Part shown: piece by piece, positions 22,215 to 31,720 of the stretch
Position numbering within the stretch: position 1 is the stretch's first letter
Layout of the letters: each line of letters begins with the position of its first letter
Assembly: GCF_000739775.1 (NCBI RefSeq)
Contig: NZ_BBJH01000004.1
Location: forward strand, 62,001 to 126,000
Reading direction: 5' to 3'
DNA length: 64,000 nt
Source of the DNA: Paraburkholderia heleia NBRC 101817
GTDB taxonomy: Bacteria; Pseudomonadota; Gammaproteobacteria; Burkholderiales; Burkholderiaceae
Notes under the pieces: generated by a model
Seen by the model: the letters and a program-made list of their open reading frames with translations, nothing else
The model's database searches: none
Told to the model about the DNA's origin: nothing
Made by a program: the position numbers and the translations under genes

Positions 22215-22427
22215 TTATTCGACCGGGAACTGCGCGCAGGGATCGGAAGCGGTCGTTGCACAGGCGTACGAGTATTCGCCGCTTTTCAGGAACAGCTCCT
22301 TGCCGACCTGGAAGTTGTCACGCAGATTGGGCGAGCTTTCCCACGCAATGTAGCTGGAACACATCACGGCGAACAGGACGACGAGCGAAAACGCGAATTT
22401 TTCGAGCAGTTGATATTGGTGCGGCAT
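22215..22427 (-). CDS. Small single-pass membrane protein (70 residues)
   Basis: Begins MPHQYQLLEKFAFSLVVLFAV with one membrane segment at about residues 9-30, then a short probably periplasmic domain containing two cysteines in YACATTASDPCAQ. ATG at 22427 follows GGAAAG six bases upstream; the alternative start at 22445 has no such site. No family recognised. It is the last apparently native gene before the foreign region. Confidence 0.62.
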   Translation of the reverse strand: MPHQYQLLEKFAFSLVVLFAVMCSSYIAWESSPNLRDNFQVGKELFLKSGEYSYACATTASDPCAQFPVE

Positions 22428-22537
22428 GGCAATCTTTCCCATCAATGGACAGGATTTTACCTCATGATTAGGGTTTTCACCTAGTGAATTGCGTGCAATT
22501 GCCGTTGTGATTTATGGGTTTGACCCTTTAATTGGGG

Positions 22538-22605
22538 GCGATGCGATGCGATGCGATGCGATGCGATGCGATGCGATGCGATGCGATGCGATGCGATGCG
22601 ATGCG
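22538..22605 (+). repeat. GCGAT pentanucleotide microsatellite
   Basis: 68 bp of uninterrupted GCGAT units, about 13.6 copies. It lies 110 bp upstream of the small membrane-protein gene (minus strand) and 89 bp before the DUF4224 remnant. Five-base units shift reading frame with every copy lost or gained, but no gene clearly runs through it; an apparent minus-strand reading merely gives a repeated Ile-Ala-Ser-His-Arg. Confidence 0.97.
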
Positions 22606-22693
22606 CGAGCATGATCTGCCGGCGCAAAATGCATCGCAGTCCTGATTTTTCATGACGCGATGTTGACCGCGCAAAGGACGGGAGGTGTGACGA

Positions 22694-22980
22694 ATGGAAA
22701 ATGGACCGGAGCCGCTCTTTCTTACCGAGGAAAAAGTTGGCGAACTCACTGGGATTGGCAACGGGAGAACGGAGACTGTCGGTGGCCAGCCCTGAGGCGC
22801 ACGAAATTGGAACGGTAAGTCGAGCAGTTGCGCAAGATGGGGATTCCGTTTCACGTCAACGTGCGCGGGCGCCCAATCGTTGCACGCGCATTTTTTACGG
22901 GACAACCAGTTCAGAGTGCATCGCGCCCGAAATGGAGCCCAAACTTTGCGGTCGATCGAGAGGGCGCATACAAAAAATGA
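22694..22980 (+). pseudogene. DUF4224-type phage protein, broken
   Basis: Begins with ATG at 22694 after GGAGG (22681-22685): MENGPEPLFLTEEKVGELTGI, then shifts frame. In the next frame follow RRTKLER, a stop codon (TAA at the place expected for Gln), VEQLRKMGIPFHVNVRGRP, IVARAFFTG and KWSPNF. The order FLTEEEV-ELTG ... QLRKMGIPF-VN-RGRPIVAR is that of DUF4224 proteins, small phage or island proteins usually next to tyrosine integrases. At least one frameshift and one nonsense mutation are present, so it is dead. No intact partner remains beside it. Confidence 0.78.
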
Positions 22981-23029
22981 TTTCCGCGTGCGCCCGGTGG
23001 AACTGCCGAAAGGCTGAACGCGCTGGCGC

Positions 23030-23122
23030 CTATAGCCGGAATCCAATCAGGATAAGGCCGAGGGCGCACAGCGACGCGCTGAAGAGGGCGGCGCCAAGGA
23101 TAGCTAATGGCAGAGGGATCAT
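23030..23122 (-). CDS. Possible 30-residue hydrophobic peptide
   Basis: MIPLPLAILGAALFSASLCALGLILIGFRL: almost entirely hydrophobic, one membrane span. The ribosome binding site is poor, and the surroundings are decayed element sequence, so this may be chance. Listed because short hydrophobic peptides of this type are common in mobile DNA. Confidence 0.22.
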   Translation of the reverse strand: MIPLPLAILGAALFSASLCALGLILIGFRL

Positions 23123-23419
23123 GGTCTTATATGCATTCGTGTTATGCGCACATGATAGTCGTGTTGACTGGCCCCGACTGTCAGCAATCTTTAAACGAAA
23201 CTCAGGGGAATGTAGGACCCTGGATGGACCGGCGCTCGCGAGAAATGGGAACTCACACAGTAGTCCCGGCGTGGTTAGAGCCAATGGTATAGGCAGGATC
23301 GCCCTGCTGTGCTCCACCTAAGCGTTGGTTATGCCCTGCATTTTCGCGATACTGTCCCGCTCCGCACTGACAAAACCGACGCGAGGTGCCAGTGACCTGC
23401 CTGATTTCTTCGGATCGTT

Positions 23420-23848
23420 TCAATCCTGGAGAACGGCCTCGATGGCTTCAGTTGAACAATACCGCTGCTTGAACTCGTTGGGCGTCAGGTAATCAAGCTC
23501 GAATGTGGCCGGATCGCATTGTAGTGACGCCGCCACTGCTCGATCACGCCCTTCGCTTTCGGCCGAGTCCCGAACCATTCCAGGCTCAGGCATTCGTCAC
23601 GGAACTTGCCGTTGAAGCTCTCGTCCGCGCCATTCTGCCAAGGCTTGCCGGGATCGTTCAACGCCCATGTCCATGCCGTTGTCTGCCGCTCACTTCAGAA
23701 TCGCCCGTGACACGAACTCCGGCCCGTTGTCCGAACGCAGGTAACGCGGCGCACCGTGCAGGCTGACCCGCTGCGACAGCACCTCAACGACTCGTCCAGA
23801 CCGGATCGATCCTGCAACGTCACTGGCCAGGCACTCGCGTGTGTATTC
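23420..23848 (-). pseudogene. IS3-family transposase (OrfB), C-terminal fragment, frameshifted
   Basis: Minus-strand reading gives EYTRECLASDVAGSIRSG, then APRYLRSDNGPEFVSRAILK followed by a stop where Trp is expected, then after a frameshift KPWQNGADESFNGKFRDECL, LEWFGTRPKAK, RRHYNAIRPHSSL, and after a second frameshift DYLTPNEFKQRY to a stop at 23420. SDNGPEF and the later glutamate belong to the DDE integrase core; the first aspartate region is missing. Two frameshifts and one stop make it non-functional. TGACCTGC at 23393 may be the remaining IS end; the other end is lost at the junction with the integrase scrap. Confidence 0.88.
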
Positions 23849-23990
23849 GGCAAGCGTGTTGCGTCACTGGTCGCCGTGCTTCGCGTTCTTCCACTCGGGA
23901 GATTTGGCCTTATGAATCACTTCGCTGCATCCTCGAACGTTACTTCGAGCGTTTGACTGGCACGTAGGCGGCTCGCCGCCCTCTTTCGAG
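23845..23990 (-). pseudogene. Tyrosine integrase N-terminal fragment
   Basis: Minus-strand pieces read RKRAASRLRASQ, TFEDAAK, a stop/frameshift, then HKAKSPEWKNAKHGDQ, a stop where Trp is expected, and RNTLAEY. TFxxAAxxx...WKNAKHxxQWRNTL is the core-binding-domain signature of P4-type integrases that use tRNA genes. The reading passes directly into the IS3-type transposase fragment at about 23848 in the same direction, so the IS (or its deletion) truncated the integrase. The remnant lies 130 bp downstream of the UGA serine tRNA gene, as expected for an integrated island. Confidence 0.7.
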
Positions 23991-24118
23991 CCAGTACAGG
24001 ATGAAAGCAATTCAATCCGAGGGAATATTTTTATAATAAATCTCGGTGAGGCTTACTGGGCGGACGTTTCGCCGCTTGAATGAATCCGACTGTTTCGGAT
24101 AAATGGGGAATGATGATC

Positions 24119-24208
24119 TGGCGGAGGCGGTGAGATTCGAACTCACGGAAGGGTTACCCCTTCGCCGGTTTTCAAGACCGGTGCATTCAACCACTCTGCC
24201 ACACCTCC
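24119..24208 (-). tRNA. tRNA-Ser(UGA)
   Basis: 90 bases with encoded CCA. Acceptor GGAGGTG pairs with CGCCTCC (one T-G pair), the anticodon stem CCGGT/ACCGG holds CTTGAAA (anticodon TGA), and the long variable arm GCGAAGGGGTAACCCCTTC-type hairpin and the T arm are intact. Decayed integrase sequence follows its 3' side, so it is a probable integration site. Confidence 0.97.
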
Positions 24209-24273
24209 GGAGCCGCGCATTGTAACCCGAAACACACACGCGGCGGCAGTCGCCCAGTCGATCTGCGTCGACC

Positions 24274-25491
24274 TCAATGCGGGTCTTTGAGGAACAGCGC
24301 CTGCAAGTCGTTCAGGAAGCGCTGCCCGAGCTCGGTCGGCGCGATTTTCTCGTAGTCGCGCGTAATGAGCCCGCGTCGCTCGGCTTCCTGCAGCGCCGGT
24401 TCGATCGTCGTGATCGGCAGGCCCGTGCGTTCGATGAAACGATGCACCGGAAACCCTTCCACGAGCCGCAGCGCGTTGAGCATGAACTCGAACGGCAAAT
24501 CGTGCGCGCTGACTTCGTGCTCTTCCTGGACTGGCGTGGCCGCCCGCGCCTGCTCGATAAAGGTCGCCGGATGCTTATAGCGCGCCTGGCGCACAATGCG
24601 GTTCGGAAACGAGAGCTTCGTATGCGCGCCGGCGCCGATCCCGAGATAGTCGCCGAAGCGCCAGTAGTTGAGGTTGTGCCGGCATTGGCGACCCGGCTGT
24701 GCGTAAGCCGAAACCTCATAGCGTCCGTATCCCGCGCCCGACGTGCGTTCGTGAATCCAGTCCTGCATGTCGGCGGACTGGTCGTCGTCGGGCAGGGCAG
24801 GCGGAAATTTGGCGAACAACGTATTCGGTTCGAGCGTCAGGTGATACAGCGACAGATGCGGCGGCTTGAACGAGAGCGCCGTCTCGATGTCGGCCTGGCA
24901 TTCGGCGAGCGTCTGCTGCGGCAGCGCGAACATCAGGTCGAGGTTGAAGTTGTCGAAAGTCTTCGCCGCGACTTCGACCGCATGGCGTGCCTGCGCCGCG
25001 TCGTGAATGCGTCCGAGTGCCTTCAGATGCGCCTCGTTGAAACTCTGGATGCCCACCGAGAGCCGGTTCACGCCGCTCGCGCGGAACTGCGCGAACTTCG
25101 CGGCTTCGAACGTGCCGGGGTTCGCTTCGAGCGTGATCTCGGCGTCCGCGTCGAGCGGCAGCAGGGCACGCACGTCGGACAGCAGTCGATCGAGACCCGC
25201 CGCGGAGAGCAGGCTGGGCGTCCCGCCACCGATGAACACCGTATGCACCTGGCGGCCCCAGACGAGCGGCAACGCCTGCTCGAGATCGGCGCGCAGCGCG
25301 TCGAGGTAATCGTCTTCGGGGAAACGCTCGCCCTTCCATTCATGCGAGTTGAAATCGCAATACGGGCACTTGCGCACGCACCACGGAAAATGTACGTAGA
25401 GCGCGAGCGGTGGCAGCGAAGTGAGGCGAATGCTGCCGGGCATCGTGAACGACTGGACCACGTCGACGCCAATTCGATGCTGCTGGCTCAC
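24274..25491 (-). CDS. hemW: Radical SAM heme chaperone HemW (HemN-like)
   Basis: 405 residues. The cluster motif CVRKCPYCDFNSH near residue 38 is the HemW form (CxxxCxYC followed by FNSH); FIGGGTPSLL and the LEANPGTF segment follow, and a C-terminal winged-helix-like HemN_C domain covers the last 100 residues. HemW delivers heme rather than oxidising coproporphyrinogen. The GTG at 25491 is preferred over ATG at 25443: it follows AGGAGG and overlaps the rdgB stop as GTGA, a coupled start, whereas the ATG has no ribosome binding site. Last gene of rph-rdgB-hemW. Confidence 0.9.
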   Translation of the reverse strand: MSQQHRIGVDVVQSFTMPGSIRLTSLPPLALYVHFPWCVRKCPYCDFNSHEWKGERFPEDDYLDALRADLEQALPLVWGRQVHTVFIGGGTPSLLSAAGLDRLLSDVRALLPLDADAEITLEANPGTFEAAKFAQFRASGVNRLSVGIQSFNEAHLKALGRIHDAAQARHAVEVAAKTFDNFNLDLMFALPQQTLAECQADIETALSFKPPHLSLYHLTLEPNTLFAKFPPALPDDDQSADMQDWIHERTSGAGYGRYEVSAYAQPGRQCRHNLNYWRFGDYLGIGAGAHTKLSFPNRIVRQARYKHPATFIEQARAATPVQEEHEVSAHDLPFEFMLNALRLVEGFPVHRFIERTGLPITTIEPALQEAERRGLITRDYEKIAPTELGQRFLNDLQALFLKDPH

Positions 25492-26135
25492 GCTTCCTCC
25501 TCGAGTCGCGCGAGCAGTTGGCGCAGGGCGACTGCGCGATGGCTCGACGCGTTCTTGAACGCCGGATCGAGCTCGGCAGCCGTGGCCTCGAGCTCCGGAA
25601 CGTAGAAGTAAGGATCGTAGCCGAAGCCGTTGTCGCCGCGCGGCGCGTCGAGCACGACGCCGTGCCAGCGGCCTTCGGCGATGAGCGGCTCGGGGTCGTC
25701 GGCATGGCGCACGAGCGCGAGCACGCAGTAGTAGTAGGCGCGGCGATCCGCGTGATCTTTCAGGTTCGCGACGAGCAGCGCGTTGTTCGCCGCGTCGCTC
25801 TTTTCGCCGCCGGCGAGCTGCGCGTAACGCGCCGAATACACGCCCGGCGCGCCGCGCAGCGCACGCACGCACAGGCCAGAGTCGTCGGCGAGCGCGGGCA
25901 GGCCCGTGAGCTTCGCCGCGTGGCGTGCCTTGGCAAGCGCGTTCTCCACGAACGTCGGATGCGGTTCGTCGGCTTCGGGCACGTTCAGCGCGCCTTGCGG
26001 CACGAGTTCGATCCCGGCCGCGCCGAAGAGCGCCGCGAACTCGCGCAGCTTGCCCGCGTTGTTCGAGGCGAGCACGATGCGCGAGAGCGCGCGAGCCGGG
26101 GTTTTAGCCGCTGAATCCGGCTGCAGATCAGCCAT
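25488..26135 (-). CDS. rdgB: XTP/dITP diphosphatase (non-canonical purine NTP pyrophosphatase)
   Basis: 215 residues, HAM1 family; hydrolyses dITP, ITP and XTP to monophosphates and so keeps deaminated purines out of DNA and RNA. Visible: [14 protein letters not shown] near residue 20, the substrate-binding [37 protein letters not shown] and [12 protein letters not shown]. Its start overlaps the rph stop by eight bases and its stop overlaps the hemW GTG by four, so the three genes form one operon. Confidence 0.95.
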   Translation of the reverse strand: MADLQPDSAAKTPARALSRIVLASNNAGKLREFAALFGAAGIELVPQGALNVPEADEPHPTFVENALAKARHAAKLTGLPALADDSGLCVRALRGAPGVYSARYAQLAGGEKSDAANNALLVANLKDHADRRAYYYCVLALVRHADDPEPLIAEGRWHGVVLDAPRGDNGFGYDPYFYVPELEATAAELDPAFKNASSHRAVALRQLLARLEEEA

Positions 26136-26868
26136 GCGAGATCTCCAGCGCCGCCTTCTGCTTCTCGATCAGCGAGCGAATGCCGCTTTGCGCGAGATCG
26201 AGCAGCGCATTCAGTTCTTCACGCGAGAACGGCGAGCCTTCCGCCGTGCCCTGGACTTCGACCATGCCGCCCGAGCCCGTCATGACGACATTCATGTCGG
26301 TGTCGCACTGCGAGTCTTCGTCGTAGTCGAGGTCGAGCACGGGCGCGCCTTCATACACGCCGACCGAGATCGCGGCCACGTAGTCGGAGATCGGCGAGCG
26401 TTCGATGCGGCCCGTGGCCAGCAGCTTCGAGACGGCGTCGTGGGCCGCCACGAACGCGCCCGTGATGCTCGCCGTGCGCGTGCCGCCGTCGGCTTGCAGC
26501 ACGTCGCAATCGAGGTTGATGGTGCGCGCGCCGAGCGCCTCGAGGTCGAACACCGCGCGCATCGCGCGGCCGATCAGGCGCTGGATTTCCTGCGTGCGGC
26601 CCGTTTGCTTGCCGCGCGCGGCTTCGCGGTCGCTGCGCGTGTGCGTGGCGCGCGGCAGCATGCCGTATTCGGCGGTAAGCCAGCCCTGGCCCTTGTCGCG
26701 CAGGAACGGCGGCACGCTTTCGGACACGCTTGCGGTGCACAGCACCTTGGTGTCGCCGAACTCGACGAGGACCGATCCTTCGGCGTACTTCGTGTAGTTG
26801 CGGGTGATGCGGACTTCGCGAAGCTGGTCGGCGGCGCGGCCGGAGGGGCGCTGGATGGATTGGGTCAT
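26128..26868 (-). CDS. rph: Ribonuclease PH
   Basis: 246 residues; phosphorolytic 3'-5' exonuclease that trims tRNA 3' ends. The family motifs [19 protein letters not shown] at the start, [29 protein letters not shown] and [11 protein letters not shown], and the metal site [19 protein letters not shown] are complete, so unlike the E. coli K-12 allele it is not truncated. ATG at 26868 begins the conserved part. It diverges from yicC across a 292-bp gap. Confidence 0.96.
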   Translation of the reverse strand: MTQSIQRPSGRAADQLREVRITRNYTKYAEGSVLVEFGDTKVLCTASVSESVPPFLRDKGQGWLTAEYGMLPRATHTRSDREAARGKQTGRTQEIQRLIGRAMRAVFDLEALGARTINLDCDVLQADGGTRTASITGAFVAAHDAVSKLLATGRIERSPISDYVAAISVGVYEGAPVLDLDYDEDSQCDTDMNVVMTGSGGMVEVQGTAEGSPFSREELNALLDLAQSGIRSLIEKQKAALEISHG

Positions 26869-27160
26869 CGTGAAGGTGCGCGAGGGCACGAGAGGGAAGG
26901 GGAATCCGTGATTTTACCGCCTCCGCGCGCCACGCGAGTGGCGCGGCCGGAAGGCGGCAGGCAGGGGAAAAGGGGGCCGCCCCGGCAAGACGCGGCGTGC
27001 AGCCCGCGCTTGCGAAGGCGCGCCCTCAAAAATGGGATAATGCGATTTCTCCGCCCCGCGCTTTTCGTCCATTCGCGACAACACGCCGGGCGCCTCGATT
27101 TCCTCGCCGTGACCCGCGCGCCCTGCGCACGACGCCACGGCTTTCTTCGCGAGACGAACC

Positions 27161-28099
27161 ATGATTTACAGCATGACCGGCTATGCCAGCGCCACGCGCG
27201 AGCTTGCTGCGGCTTCGGGCACGGGCGGCGCGAGTGTTTCCGTCGAATTGCGCACGGTGAATTCGCGTTTTCTCGACCTGAACTTCCGCATGCCCGAAGA
27301 CGTCCGCGTGTGCGAGCCCACGCTGCGCGAAATGCTGATGACGAAGCTCTCGCGCGGCAAGGTCGACATCCGCATCAACATCCAGAAGAGCGAGCAGGGC
27401 GCCAATGCGGGCGCGCTCAACCGCGACGCGCTCGACCAGCTCGCCGGGCTCGAGCGCGCCGTGCTCGAAGCGTTTCCCGAGTCGGGCCGTCTGCGTACGG
27501 GCGAGATCCTGCGCTGGCCCGGCGTGCTGACGGAAAGCGGTGTGGCGGCCGAGGTGCTGCGCGACGCCGTGCTCGGTTGCGGCAAGCAGGCCATCGCCGA
27601 TCTGATCGAAGTGCGCGCTCGCGAAGGCGCGCAGCTCGCCAACATGCTGCTTGCGAACGTGACCGAAATGGAAGCGATCGTCGCGCGCATCACGCCGCTC
27701 GTGCCGGAGCTGATCGCGAAGCACCAGCAGAAGATCGTCGAGCGTCTGCAGGAGGCGCTCGGCATCGCCGCGCCGGACAGCAACGGCAACGGCGGCAGCA
27801 TCGGCAACATCTCGCGCGAGGAAATCGCCGAGCGCATTCGCCAGGAAGTGACGATGTATGGCATTCGCATCGACATCGCCGAAGAGCTCTCGCGCCTCAC
27901 GGCGCACCTGAACGAAACGCGCCACGTGATCGAGAAGGGCGGCCGCGTCGGCAAGCGTCTCGACTTCATGATGCAGGAGCTCAATCGCGAAGCGAACACG
28001 CTTGGCTCGAAGGCGGCGGCGAAGGAACTCGCGGACGCCTCGATGACGCTCAAGCTGCTCATCGAGCAGATGCGCGAGCAGGTTCAGAATCTCGAATGA
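27161..28099 (+). CDS. yicC: YicC-family endoribonuclease
   Basis: 312 residues. N-terminal [11 protein letters not shown] and [18 protein letters not shown], and the C-terminal DUF1732 part with [42 protein letters not shown], are the two halves of the family. Members are implicated in endoribonuclease activity and small-RNA decay in E. coli. Its stop overlaps a possible gmk ATG, and the gmk start used here is 15 bp downstream, so it is the first gene of yicC-gmk-rpoZ-spoT. Confidence 0.92.
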   Translation: MIYSMTGYASATRELAAASGTGGASVSVELRTVNSRFLDLNFRMPEDVRVCEPTLREMLMTKLSRGKVDIRINIQKSEQGANAGALNRDALDQLAGLERAVLEAFPESGRLRTGEILRWPGVLTESGVAAEVLRDAVLGCGKQAIADLIEVRAREGAQLANMLLANVTEMEAIVARITPLVPELIAKHQQKIVERLQEALGIAAPDSNGNGGSIGNISREEIAERIRQEVTMYGIRIDIAEELSRLTAHLNETRHVIEKGGRVGKRLDFMMQELNREANTLGSKAAAKELADASMTLKLLIEQMREQVQNLE

Positions 28100-28113
28100 A
28101 GGAAGCAACGAAC

Positions 28114-28827
28114 ATGACCGACCAAAGCAGCGCCCCCAAAACGGACGCGAAGCAGGACAAGAAGCGCAATCCGTATGCGGGCATGTACCCCGGCAACCTC
28201 TTCATGGTGGTGGCGCCTTCGGGGGCGGGCAAGTCGACGCTCGTGAACGCGCTGCTCGCTGAAGACAGCGCGATCCGCCTGTCGATTTCGTACACGACGC
28301 GCACGCCGCGTTCGAAGGAGCGCGACGGCGAGCACTATCACTTCACGACTGTCGACGACTTCCTCACGCGCCACGCCGCGGGCGAGTTCCTCGAGAGCGC
28401 GGAAGTGCATGGCAACTACTACGCCACGTCGCGCGTGTGGATCGAAGACCAGATGAAAATCGGCCATGACGTCCTGCTCGAAATCGACTGGCAAGGCGCG
28501 CAGCAAGTGAAGAAGCAGTTCCGCAATGCCGTGGAAATCTTCATCCTGCCGCCGTCGCTCGAAGCGCTCGCCGAGCGCCTGAAAAAGCGCGGCGAAGACG
28601 AGCCGAATGTCATCACGCGACGCCTGCTCGCAGCGGGCAGCGAGATCGCGCATGCGAGCGAATCGGAGTATGTCGTGATCAACGAGAACTTCGATCGCGC
28701 GCTGCAGGAGCTGCGCAACATCGTGAGCGCCACACGCCTGCGCTTCGCTTCGCAATACGCGCGGCATACCGAGCTCTTCGTGCAGCTCGGTATCCACCAC
28801 CCGCAGCCCGGCGCATCGGGCACATAA
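28114..28827 (+). CDS. gmk: Guanylate kinase
   Basis: 237 residues; phosphorylates GMP to GDP. P-loop [12 protein letters not shown] near residue 35, GMP-binding [19 protein letters not shown] and [16 protein letters not shown], and the lid [13 protein letters not shown] are all present. The first 25 residues are a Lys/Asp-rich non-conserved tail. The ATG at 28114 has AAGGAAG eight bases upstream; the alternative ATG at 28096, overlapping the yicC stop, has no such site. Confidence 0.96.
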   Translation: MTDQSSAPKTDAKQDKKRNPYAGMYPGNLFMVVAPSGAGKSTLVNALLAEDSAIRLSISYTTRTPRSKERDGEHYHFTTVDDFLTRHAAGEFLESAEVHGNYYATSRVWIEDQMKIGHDVLLEIDWQGAQQVKKQFRNAVEIFILPPSLEALAERLKKRGEDEPNVITRRLLAAGSEIAHASESEYVVINENFDRALQELRNIVSATRLRFASQYARHTELFVQLGIHHPQPGASGT

Positions 28828-28867
28828 GGTAGAATAAGAACCTGCTGAGAATGAGAAGGAACCCGAC

Positions 28868-29071
28868 ATGGCCCGCATCACCGTCGAAGACTGTCTGAAA
28901 CAGATTCCGAACCGCTTCGAACTGGCGCTCGCCGCGACGTATCGCGCCCGCCAGCTCGCACAAGGTCACACGCCCAAGATCGAAAGCCGCGACAAGCCAA
29001 CCGTTGTCGCGCTGCGCGAGATCGCGGCTGGCCAGGTCGGCCTCGAAATGCTGAAGAAGGTGCCCGTCTAA
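28868..29071 (+). CDS. rpoZ: RNA polymerase omega subunit
   Basis: 67 residues. Assists assembly of RNA polymerase and carries part of a ppGpp site in E. coli. [30 protein letters not shown] followed by [12 protein letters not shown] is the family signature. AGAAGGA lies just before the ATG. Its place between gmk and spoT is the widespread gram-negative order and links it with (p)ppGpp metabolism. Confidence 0.98.
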   Translation: MARITVEDCLKQIPNRFELALAATYRARQLAQGHTPKIESRDKPTVVALREIAAGQVGLEMLKKVPV

Positions 29072-29188
29072 GGGCGCGTTCCGGGGCATTGACGATCGCC
29101 CTGTAGTTTGGCCCCATAGTTTGCCCCGTAGTTTCGTACCGCCGCAGCCGCTTTAACCGTCAACGCCAAACCTGATACGGAGGGGAAC

Positions 29189-31555
29189 ATGAGCATCACG
29201 CCCTCGCCGGCCACCGAGGTGGACCAGGAAGCCGAGACTGCGAGCCCTGCGCGCAATTACATCGACGCGGTCCTCGAACAGTCGTTTCGCCATCTGTTCG
29301 GTCCGACCGCGACGCCGGAGCAGCCCCGCAAGCACGGGGTCGTCTCCATCGCCAATCTGACCGCCGCGCTCTCCGGTTACCTCACTCCCGAGGAAATCAA
29401 GGAGGTCAAGGCGGCGTTCCACTTCAGCGACGAAGCCCATCTCGGCCAATATCGCCAGAGCGGCGAACCCTATATCACCCATCCCGTCGCTGTCGCCGAA
29501 ATCTGCGCCGGCTGGAAGCTCGACGCGCAGTCCATCATGGCCGCGCTCCTGCACGACGTGATGGAAGACCAGGGCGTGACCAAGGCGGAACTCGCCGAGC
29601 GCTTCGGCGCGAAGGTCGCGGAACTGGTCGATGGCCTGTCGAAACTCGACAAGATGGAGTTTCGCAACCGCGAGGAAGCGCAGGCGGAGAACTTCCGCAA
29701 GATGCTCCTCGCGATGGCGCGCGACGTGCGCGTGATTCTCGTGAAGCTCGCCGACCGGCTGCACAACATGCGCACGCTCGGCGCGGTGCCGCCCGAAAAG
29801 CGCCGCCGCGTGGCGCGCGAGACCATCGACATCTATGCGCCCATCGCGCACCGTCTCGGTCTGAACAACACCTATCGCGAGCTGCAGGACCTGAGCTTCG
29901 CGAACTTCAATCCGAATCGTTACGCCACGCTCGAAAAGGCGGTGAAGGCCGCGCGCGGCAATCGCCGCGAAGTGGTGAGCAAGATTCTGGAAGCGGTGCA
30001 GCGCGCCATTGCCGACGCGAAGCTCGACGCCGAAGTCACCGGCCGCGAGAAGACCATCTTCAGCATCTACAAGAAGATGCGCGACAAGCAGTTGTCGTTC
30101 TCGCAGGTGCTCGACGTGTACGGTTTTCGCGTCGTGGTCGAGTCGGCGCTCGAGTGCTACACCTGCATCGGCGCGCTCCATGCGCTCTACAAGCCGGTTC
30201 CGGGCAAGTTCAAGGACTACATCGCCATTCCCAAGGTGAACGGCTATCAGTCCCTGCACACCACGCTCGTGGGCCCGTTCGGCGCGCCGATCGAGTTCCA
30301 GGTGCGCACGCGCAAGATGCACGAAATCGCCGAAGCCGGCGTGGCGGCGCACTGGCTCTACAAGAACGGCGGCGCGGATCTCAACGACGTGCAAAAGCGC
30401 GCGCACCAGTGGCTCAAGTCGCTGCTCGACATCCAGAGCGAGGTGGGCGACTCGAGCGAATTCCTCGAACACGTCAAGATCGATCTGTTCCCGGACGCCG
30501 TCTACGTCTTCACGCCGAAGTCGAAGATCATGGCGCTGCCGCGCGGCGCTACTGCGCTCGACTTCGCTTATTCGATCCACAGCGACCTCGGCAACCAGTG
30601 CGTGGCCGTGAAGATCAACAACGAGCTGCTGCCGCTGCGCACGGAACTGAAGAGCGGCGACATCGTCGAGGTGATCACGGCGCCGTACTCCAAGCCGAAT
30701 CCGGCGTGGCTCGGTTTCGTGCGCACAGGCAAGGCGCGCTCGGCGATCCGGCACTACCTGAAGACGATGCGTCTCACGGAGTCGGTGCAGCTGGGCGAGC
30801 GGCTCGTCGATCAGGCGCTCAAGGGCTATGGCTACCAGCTTTCGGAGGTCACGCCGGAAGTGTGGGAGAAGCTGGTCTTGTGGACCGGCAACAAGAACCG
30901 CCAGGAAATATTCGCCGACATCGGTCTTGGACGGCGCGTGGCGGCGGTCATGGCCAAGCGCATCGAAGTGCTGATGAGCGGCCAGGACGCCGACGACGCC
31001 GAGCATCACCATCCGCCGCGCGATCCGAATGCGCCGCAGGCGCCGCCTGTCGTCATCACGGGTACCGAGGGCATGTCGGTGCAGCTCTCGGCTTGCTGCC
31101 GCCCGATTCCCGGCGACGACATCATGGGTTACATCGGCATCGGTCTCGGTATGGCGATCCATACGACCGACTGCCGCGTGGCGCAGCGCATCCACCGGCG
31201 CGACCCGGGCCGCTGGATCGACGTGGCGTGGGCGCCGCAGCCGGGGCGTCTGTTCGACGTCGCGGTGAAGGTGCTCGTGAAGAACACCAAGGGCGTGTTT
31301 GCGCGCGTGGCGGCCGACATTACGTCGGCGGACGCGAACATCGTGCACATCGCGATGGACGACGATCTGGCGCAGGAATCGAACATGTTGCGCTTCGTGA
31401 TCCAGGTGAGCGACCGCGTGCACCTCGCGAACGTCATGCGCCGCGTGCGCACGAATCCGGACGTGATGCGCATTGCGCGCGAGCGTTCGAGCGACGACGG
31501 ACACCATCGCCACGACGGCGGCATGCGCATCGAGCGCGAGCGCGCGGATTATTGA
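29189..31555 (+). CDS. spoT: Bifunctional (p)ppGpp synthetase/hydrolase
   Basis: 788 residues, long-RSH type. Domains in order: HD hydrolase (about 70-220, with HPVAVAEIC, LLHDVMED and the LADRLHNMRTL metal motif), synthetase (about 265-380, with YKKMRDK and YGFRVVVE), TGS (about 430-490, DLFPDAVYVFTPKSKIMALP), a helical/zinc-finger region with SACCRPIPGDDI, and a C-terminal ACT domain. The intact HD residues support hydrolase activity, so it is SpoT-like rather than RelA. It sets the alarmone level in starvation. Preceded by CGGAGGGG. Confidence 0.96.
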   Translation: MSITPSPATEVDQEAETASPARNYIDAVLEQSFRHLFGPTATPEQPRKHGVVSIANLTAALSGYLTPEEIKEVKAAFHFSDEAHLGQYRQSGEPYITHPVAVAEICAGWKLDAQSIMAALLHDVMEDQGVTKAELAERFGAKVAELVDGLSKLDKMEFRNREEAQAENFRKMLLAMARDVRVILVKLADRLHNMRTLGAVPPEKRRRVARETIDIYAPIAHRLGLNNTYRELQDLSFANFNPNRYATLEKAVKAARGNRREVVSKILEAVQRAIADAKLDAEVTGREKTIFSIYKKMRDKQLSFSQVLDVYGFRVVVESALECYTCIGALHALYKPVPGKFKDYIAIPKVNGYQSLHTTLVGPFGAPIEFQVRTRKMHEIAEAGVAAHWLYKNGGADLNDVQKRAHQWLKSLLDIQSEVGDSSEFLEHVKIDLFPDAVYVFTPKSKIMALPRGATALDFAYSIHSDLGNQCVAVKINNELLPLRTELKSGDIVEVITAPYSKPNPAWLGFVRTGKARSAIRHYLKTMRLTESVQLGERLVDQALKGYGYQLSEVTPEVWEKLVLWTGNKNRQEIFADIGLGRRVAAVMAKRIEVLMSGQDADDAEHHHPPRDPNAPQAPPVVITGTEGMSVQLSACCRPIPGDDIMGYIGIGLGMAIHTTDCRVAQRIHRRDPGRWIDVAWAPQPGRLFDVAVKVLVKNTKGVFARVAADITSADANIVHIAMDDDLAQESNMLRFVIQVSDRVHLANVMRRVRTNPDVMRIARERSSDDGHHRHDGGMRIERERADY

Positions 31556-31720
31556 CGCGGACGGCGAGCCCGGCAACGCCGTCGCCTGGCAAGGACCGCT
31601 TCCATGGCGTGCCTCACGCGGTAATCTATCGTTATCTCATCGGCCGCGCCTTCGCGGCAGCCTGACCGCGCTTGCCGGTCACGTCGCCATCTTCCTTCGA
31701 ACCGAAACGAGGGGCTCGCA

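Noticed and set aside
22538..22605. CRISPR array
   Set aside because: Uninterrupted 5-bp units with no spacers; no cas gene in the window.
22528..23046. 172-residue minus-strand ORF through the microsatellite
   Set aside because: The end is only a translated repeat (Ile-Ala-Ser-His-Arg) and the rest is not protein-like; it overlaps the DUF4224 remnant on the other strand.
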